Source: Nematopogon swammerdamellus (lineage: Eukaryota > Arthropoda > Insecta > Lepidoptera > Adelidae). Taken from it: a stretch of 64,000 nt of DNA. Positions 59,142 through 64,000 of this stretch are shown piece by piece (positions within the stretch are counted from its first letter, which is position 1; each line of letters starts with the position of its first letter). The stretch is taken from positions 19,545,566 through 19,609,565 of the forward strand of contig OX336340.1 of the NCBI GenBank assembly GCA_946902875.1. The letters run 5' to 3'. The position numbers and the translations under genes are program-made. Below the pieces are notes generated by a model, which was not told the DNA's origin, did no database searches, and worked only from the letters and a program-made list of their open reading frames with translations.

Positions 59142-59147
59142 AATAAA
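59142..59147 (+). terminator. Candidate poly(A) signal for PAIP1
   Basis: AATAAA about 690 bp after the PAIP1 stop codon, just beyond a 256-bp hairpin element. Another AATAAA at 61461-61466 could end a longer transcript; the choice cannot be made from sequence. Confidence 0.4.
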
Positions 59148-59149
59148 GA

Positions 59150-60860
59150 AACAATATGAGACTAACATCTGCTCGTGTGCAAGCGCTCAGTCGCAGAATA
59201 TCACTACAACGTTCACTCGCATATGCGAGCTTCGTGTCTTCGTCATATCTTTTCTTTACTGCCTATTTGACATATGGGGAAGCGACGAATGCCTCTAGTC
59301 TGCTCCGTGTCGCACTGGGCCGACAGCGCGGTCAGGCTGTGGCGTAGTGGGTAGCATATTTCAATCGCACCGGTTCTCTTATTCTTAAAGCGGCAGTTTT
59401 ACCTTGGTTTAAAAAATGTGTAATGTGTAATGTGTATTGCTGTAACAGAGTAATGAAGCACATTTTTATTGAAGATCTCAAATCTAATTGATAGCAATGT
59501 TCATAATTTACCTTATGGAATTATTGTGAAACAAGACACTGGATTTTCAGAAATCAAATGAAATCAAAATGGTACGAAACTGAAAAAAAAAAAAACTATT
59601 TAACCGACGCATTTAACCACATATTTTGATTTTACATTATTTTTCAAGTTTGGCATTCTTAATTTATTACTTATTCTTTTAATTCTTTTATCTTTGTAAT
59701 CACAGCGAGGCTGTTCAATAAATTTTATTGTTAGTTCAGTCCCAATCGAGAACCCGGTGTAGCTTTAAGAAAAGCAAAGCTCAAGTAACCCAATCTAACT
59801 TCAAACTAGACAGAATAGGAAATGATCAACTCCAAATATAACTACATTATCCATCTAATAATCCCAAACTCTAACCGTGCCGTGAGCTTGAGATTCTTGC
59901 TGCAATTGGCTTGATCGTCGAAAAAAAAAATTTATTGATAGAATACTTAAGAGCATGTTCAACGATGCAATAGGCCGTATGGCTCATAAAAAAAATCAGA
60001 TAAACATTATAGAAACAAAAAAAAAATGTATTAATTACAATCATTATTTGACTCGTATAGTTCCAGAACCTGCCAACTCCGTTTAAGACGATTTTACAGT
60101 AAGACGAAAAAACTATACCTGGATAAATAGTCGCCCATTCAAACTACGTGGGAGCTGGAACGAATGTTAATTTTTCTTTGCGATTCACTCTGAATTGGAC
60201 TGTGTTAGGAACATAATTTCTTAACAGATAAGTGACAAATTCAATACTTTATTCGAAACTGTAACTTTTTTAGAGAAATAGAAATATTTGGCGGGTTCTC
60301 GAACTATACGACTCATTTCATTTGTATGTACTTGCATAGCGTGTAAATCGAAGCTTGCTTGAAATATTGTACCAGCTGGCGATCCCAGCAAATGCATTCA
60401 TTCAAGTCGGGACTTATTTTAAGTAAGTGCACAATGCGTTGGTTATGTTATGAATTTGTACATCGTGAGATTGTGCTGAGGTGAAAATATGTTTAATTTT
60501 TTTTTAAATTAAGTAATAATCATCTTCTCGGTAAAACAATGAATTTGTATTTGCTATTAATTTGTACATTTTAAAATAGCAAATTAAATACTTTGAGTTA
60601 GGTAAATCATTTGTTCTGTCGAATGTAATTTGTAATTGTAATACAAGATAATTATGAATTCAGACAATTATGCCAATCATTTTGTAAACAATTATTATTG
60701 AAATTAATGCAAAGTAAAAATAAAGTGAAAAATAAGGGAAGCATTTCTGCAATGGTCAAAATTTAGAATAAAAAAAATCTCTATAATTATTAAGTCTTGT
60801 CTCTCTCACACATTTGTTTTATTGAAACACATGTTGAAGATAAAACTATAATTTCTCTAT
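59150..60860. other. AT-rich region between PAIP1 and the 107-aa ORF
   Basis: No repeat family found elsewhere in the window and no convincing ORF. Could be 3'UTR or intergenic. Confidence 0.35.
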
Positions 60861-60864
60861 TTGG

Positions 60865-61188
60865 ATGCGTTCAAATTACAAGCCACGTTTCAGCGTATTG
60901 ACCACAAAAACGCAGCTTAGTGTTCCACCTTCGACATCACATATGAATAAAATATCTATGGTTCAGCTAGAAAATTATATTAGTCAAAGTGAAAACAGTT
61001 TTGCATCCAGTTTTATGGAATACTACTTGTACTGTGAAAGTAATGTAATGGAATCATACGACAATGTTAGAACTCCACAGACTAACACAGAGTGGCAGTC
61101 TGGAATTATTACCCGTTGGCTTAGTCCTGTAAGCCGCACGGGCAATGACGAAACAAATCTTCCAAGTAACCATGTTTCTGTGGAGTAG
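60865..61188 (+). CDS. Hypothetical 107-aa ORF
   Basis: An open frame from ATG to TAG with mixed, non-repetitive composition, rich in Ser, Asn and Thr, with one Trp-containing segment (GIITRWLSPVSR). It does not resemble any repeat elsewhere in the window. No signal peptide or membrane segment is visible and I do not recognise a family. It could be a small gene, a last exon (an acceptor-like ag lies close to its start), or chance ORF in a long 3'UTR. A poly(A) signal sits 270 bp downstream. Confidence 0.25.
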   Translation: MRSNYKPRFSVLTTKTQLSVPPSTSHMNKISMVQLENYISQSENSFASSFMEYYLYCESNVMESYDNVRTPQTNTEWQSGIITRWLSPVSRTGNDETNLPSNHVSVE

Positions 61189-61460
61189 TATTCATTGATT
61201 TAAATATAAGACTTATTTATGCATAGTTTTATTTTTGAGAATGTTGAAGGCATAATAATTATTTTATAATCGGTTACATTACATATCTTGTTTGCTAACA
61301 GAATACTGCACTGTTGCCGCATCAAGTACGCATGAATATGAGCAAACATTCAAAATACAGTTTATTGCAGCGAGCATATAATCCGTTTGATTATTCCAAG
61401 ATATTTTGTTGCAGCAATATTGTGAATGTTAAAACGGATAGATGATTATTATTATATTTT

Positions 61461-61466
61461 AATAAA
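61461..61466 (+). terminator. Plus-strand AATAAA facing the D2HGDH 3' end
   Basis: AATAAA followed by an AT-rich stretch, about 85 bp from the D2HGDH minus-strand signal. It could end a long PAIP1 3'UTR or a transcript carrying the 107-aa ORF at 60865. Confidence 0.3.
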
Positions 61467-61545
61467 AGTCATTTAAAACTATTATATGCGTTTCCTTTTT
61501 TAGTTCCCACCACAAATAAAAATTTCACAAGTGTATAAAATAAAA

Positions 61546-61551
61546 TTTATT
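61546..61551 (-). terminator. Poly(A) signal for D2HGDH
   Basis: TTTATT on the plus strand reads AATAAA on the minus strand, about 160 bp downstream of the D2HGDH stop codon. Position and spacing fit a 3' end signal. Confidence 0.6.
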
Positions 61552-61707
61552 TCAATAAAAAGTTATAACAAAATATTTTTAAATTATTATAGCACATTTC
61601 TGACTTAGTATTAAATTTTAATTCCTGTAAGTGTCGCCTTTGTAACAAAACATTCACCCCGGATAACGCATCACTGACTGCAGTGTCAAATTCGTGTATT
61701 TGTATTA

Positions 61708-63665
61708 TCACTCGGGCGGCAGAACCTTGTATGGATTAAGTATTCCCTTTGGGTCCATCATAGACTTGAGTTGTCTCATCAGGTTGATGGTGGACTGCGG
61801 TTTGGAGTAGTGCATGAACTGCGGCTTGCGGAAGCCCACACCGTGCTCCGCGCTCACAGATCCATTCAGTTTGGCCACCTCCTCGAACACGTACGGCTCT
61901 ATTTGTTTCAGTATCTCCGGGCTGTAGGTTTTCACGGAAACGTTGATGTGGATGTTGCTGTCCCCTGAAAACGTTTACATTTTATTTATCCTTACCTTCT
62001 CCAATGTTCATTTCATTTGATATTGTAAATTGTAGGAGAATACATTTCCGTAAATGGGATCTTTTTATGAATATTCGTTTTTCAAATTCTAAATAACATT
62101 TGATTTTGAGTTATTATAGGAAGGAAGGTGTGGATCTAAGCTTGCGATGGCTTCACCGAACATATCCGGGCCCATCGGCAGTAGAGGAGGGTATTAATCG
62201 AGGGTGGGACTAGCGAGTGGCCACTCTAAATTTCCCGCGCATGCTTCACGTTTCGGCTCGCATCAAGCCCTCGTCAGCTAGTCTGCGTTGACTAGGACGC
62301 GGGGAAACCACCAGTCCCGCTCTCGACCTCCCTCTCTCTATCTATCCATATTCTGTAGGATGCTTCCAGTGACGTTTTCGAAGCTCTCTCCATATATGAG
62401 CTTAGCGTCGATCTTGGCAGCCCTAGATTCTTGAAGAGACTGTAGAGCGACTTCGCTGGTAGTCCTCTTGCTCCGACTTCCACAGCGAAGAGATCAGTCT
62501 TGAATCCGTTTCTCACAATCCGGTCTACTAAGTTGCAGTACTTGTTAAGTTTGATGTTGTGGTCTTTCGGTATGTTACTTTCCCATGGAACTGTAAGTTC
62601 AACAAGTACTACATGCTTTGTCGCTTTGTGCATATAATACATACGTACAATACGTACATACATGTAGCAGATACACAGGCTATATTTTTATGGGCAAACA
62701 AAATGAACACTCCACTTAAGCAAAAGTGTTTCATATCGCCAGTATGTACACCAATAAAACATCTATATGCTCTGCAATAAGATTCAGTTCACATACAACT
62801 GGCCACTTGATTATCTTGTTCTGTTGTTGTAGTATTTTTGGCCGAAGGTCACAACATGTTGTCAACATGGAATGATGAAGTCAATAGTGATTGTGGATCT
62901 CTATTTAATGTAATAATAACATTGCAGTATTCAGTGCTTTTAAAATAAAAATAAATAAATATGAATAGGTACAGCACTTGCCTGTAAATAATGAACATCA
63001 AGCTATAGAGTGAGACAATCTGGTTGTAGAGCGTCGTCCCTGTCGCCAGTGGCGGCGTTAGGCGTCGGTGACGTCGGCGACGGCCGACGGCCTCGCGCCT
63101 GAGGGGCCCTTGCAAAAATTCCTTTACCCTAGCTGACTATGCCTTTGGGATCGCGCGATCCCAAAAATTCTCATCAAAGTATGGTCGCACACTTTGGGCT
63201 ATTGCTTGTTGGGTTATTTATTTTAATTTGTGATTGCTCATGTAATTTTTGTCAATTTGATTAGCAATAAAATTCATATACTCATACATCAGTCTCATTC
63301 TATTTATCGTTTTCTTTCTGACTGGGAAATGAAAGAGGCCTCGCAGAGCTGATGTGGCTGACGCACTAACTTGCACGTCTCTGTGAGACAGGGACGACGC
63401 TCTACAACCGGATTGTATCCTTCTAAAGCTCAATGTTCATTATTTACTGACGGGTACTGTACATACAATTATCGAAGGAAAAATAATGAAAACACTGACC
63501 TATATGCCCATAGCCACAGACCCTGATGGCCTGATCCCCGAGTCTCTCCCGCAGCAGAGGCACGAGGCTGTAGTAGTCCGGGAGCGGGAGTGACACGTCA
63601 TATTTGAACACGTAGCCGTCCAGTAGTACCGCGTTCGAGATGTCCTCTCGCAGTCTCCACACGTT
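61708..63665 (-). CDS. D2HGDH: D-2-hydroxyglutarate dehydrogenase, C-terminal exons (partial)
   Basis: Two exons on the minus strand, 63665-63500 and 61964-61708, join in frame (ATA G|GG GAC). Together they encode about 140 residues ending in LNPYKVLPPE and a stop. Key motifs are GYGHIGDSNIHIN, whose two histidines are metal ligands in the family, and SAEHGVGF, with the Glu-His pair of the active site; LMRQLKSMMDPKGILNPYK is the classic C-terminus of the FAD-linked oxidase family. The enzyme oxidises D-2-hydroxyglutarate to 2-oxoglutarate in mitochondria and passes electrons to ETF. Upstream exons lie beyond 64000. The intron between the two exons holds a LINE fragment and a TIR element. A minus-strand AATAAA at 61551-61546 lies about 160 bp past the stop. 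Confidence 0.93.
62129..62665 (-). mobile_element. LINE ORF C-terminal fragment and 3'UTR in the D2HGDH intron
   Basis: The minus-strand frame 62663-62292 reads KHVVLVELTVPWESNIPKDH and TDLFAVEVGARGLPAKSLY, a conserved C-terminal block of a class of reverse-transcriptase polyproteins. Downstream (62292-62129) lies the 3' part, including gaacatatccgggcccatcg on the plus strand. Pieces of the same 3' part occur at 51096-51215 and 35395-35600. Confidence 0.7.
62969..63462. mobile_element. TIR element, family E, with inserted DNA, in the D2HGDH intron
   Basis: About 75-bp inverted ends (gtaaataatgaacatcaagc and caatgttcattatttact; ggttgtagagcgtcgtccct and gggacgacgctctacaacc). About 300 bp of unrelated sequence at 63040-63350 separates the two arms. 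Confidence 0.65.
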
Positions 63666-63747
63666 CTGGTGGGAGACGTGTGGTTTTTGTGCAAATGTAA
63701 ACAAATATAGGATCTTTAAAAGACTTTCGTATTCTTAATCCCTTGTT

Positions 63748-64000
63748 TTTTTTTATGGAAACTGACACGGTTGGCTACATCACCTACAACATCCGTGATG
63801 TCAGCCCATAACACCGGGTGAACTAGGTGCCATGTCAGTGCTTCCCTTCATTTCATGTCGGCTACACTGACTGGACGGAAAACACGAACTATTTACATAG
63901 CGGTTTCGACCGACGTTTCATTCAGTGCGGTGGTATTAACCCGGGCGGGATAAACCCTACCATCTAATAAGGTAAGAAGGGAAGGGACCTACAGTTTTAC
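63748..64000 (-). mobile_element. SINE, family A, running off the window
   Basis: Minus-strand copy with the tail at 63748-63755; its head lies beyond the right edge. Confidence 0.75.

Overview
The window looks like a piece of an insect nuclear chromosome, most likely from a moth or butterfly. The genes have many short, sharply conserved exons with GT-AG introns. The DNA between and inside them is AT-rich and crowded with tRNA-headed SINEs, foldback and hAT-type miniature elements and LINE fragments, including the 'CTAGC-TTTTGCCCGCGGC' type repeats common in Lepidoptera. The order-level placement is inference; no species call is made.

Four protein-coding genes can be reconstructed exon by exon. 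SEC63 (minus strand, 18878-32739, 13 exons, 768 codons) encodes the ER translocon J-protein. About 0.7 kb from its start codon and divergently oriented is ISCA1 (plus, 34021-37232, two coding exons, 131 aa), a mitochondrial A-type iron-sulfur assembly protein. PAIP1 (plus, 44848-58457, eight exons, 427 aa) encodes a PABP-interacting translation factor with a PAM2-like motif and an MIF4G-type region. D2HGDH (minus, last two exons at 61708-63665) is the C-terminal end of mitochondrial D-2-hydroxyglutarate dehydrogenase; the rest lies beyond the right edge. The genes have unrelated housekeeping roles and show no operon-like logic apart from the shared SEC63/ISCA1 promoter region.

Layout: 1-18.8 kb is repeat-dominated with no convincing gene; 18.9-32.7 kb is SEC63; 32.7-34 kb is the divergent promoter; 34-37.2 kb is ISCA1; 37.3-44.2 kb is repeats; 44.8-58.5 kb is PAIP1, whose fourth intron carries a nearly complete two-ORF LINE (51.8-55.4 kb); 61.7-64 kb is the end of D2HGDH.

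The most striking observation is that three separate exons in two genes (SEC63 exon 5, SEC63 exon 11, PAIP1 exon 2) are followed by tandem arrays. Each repeat unit is the 3' end of the exon plus its 5' splice donor plus about 21 nt of intron. The arrays have 5, 8 and 7 copies with units of 147, 142-143 and 66 bp. Two of them keep the reading frame through every copy, so several competing donors could give proteins with different numbers of 49-aa or 22-aa repeats.
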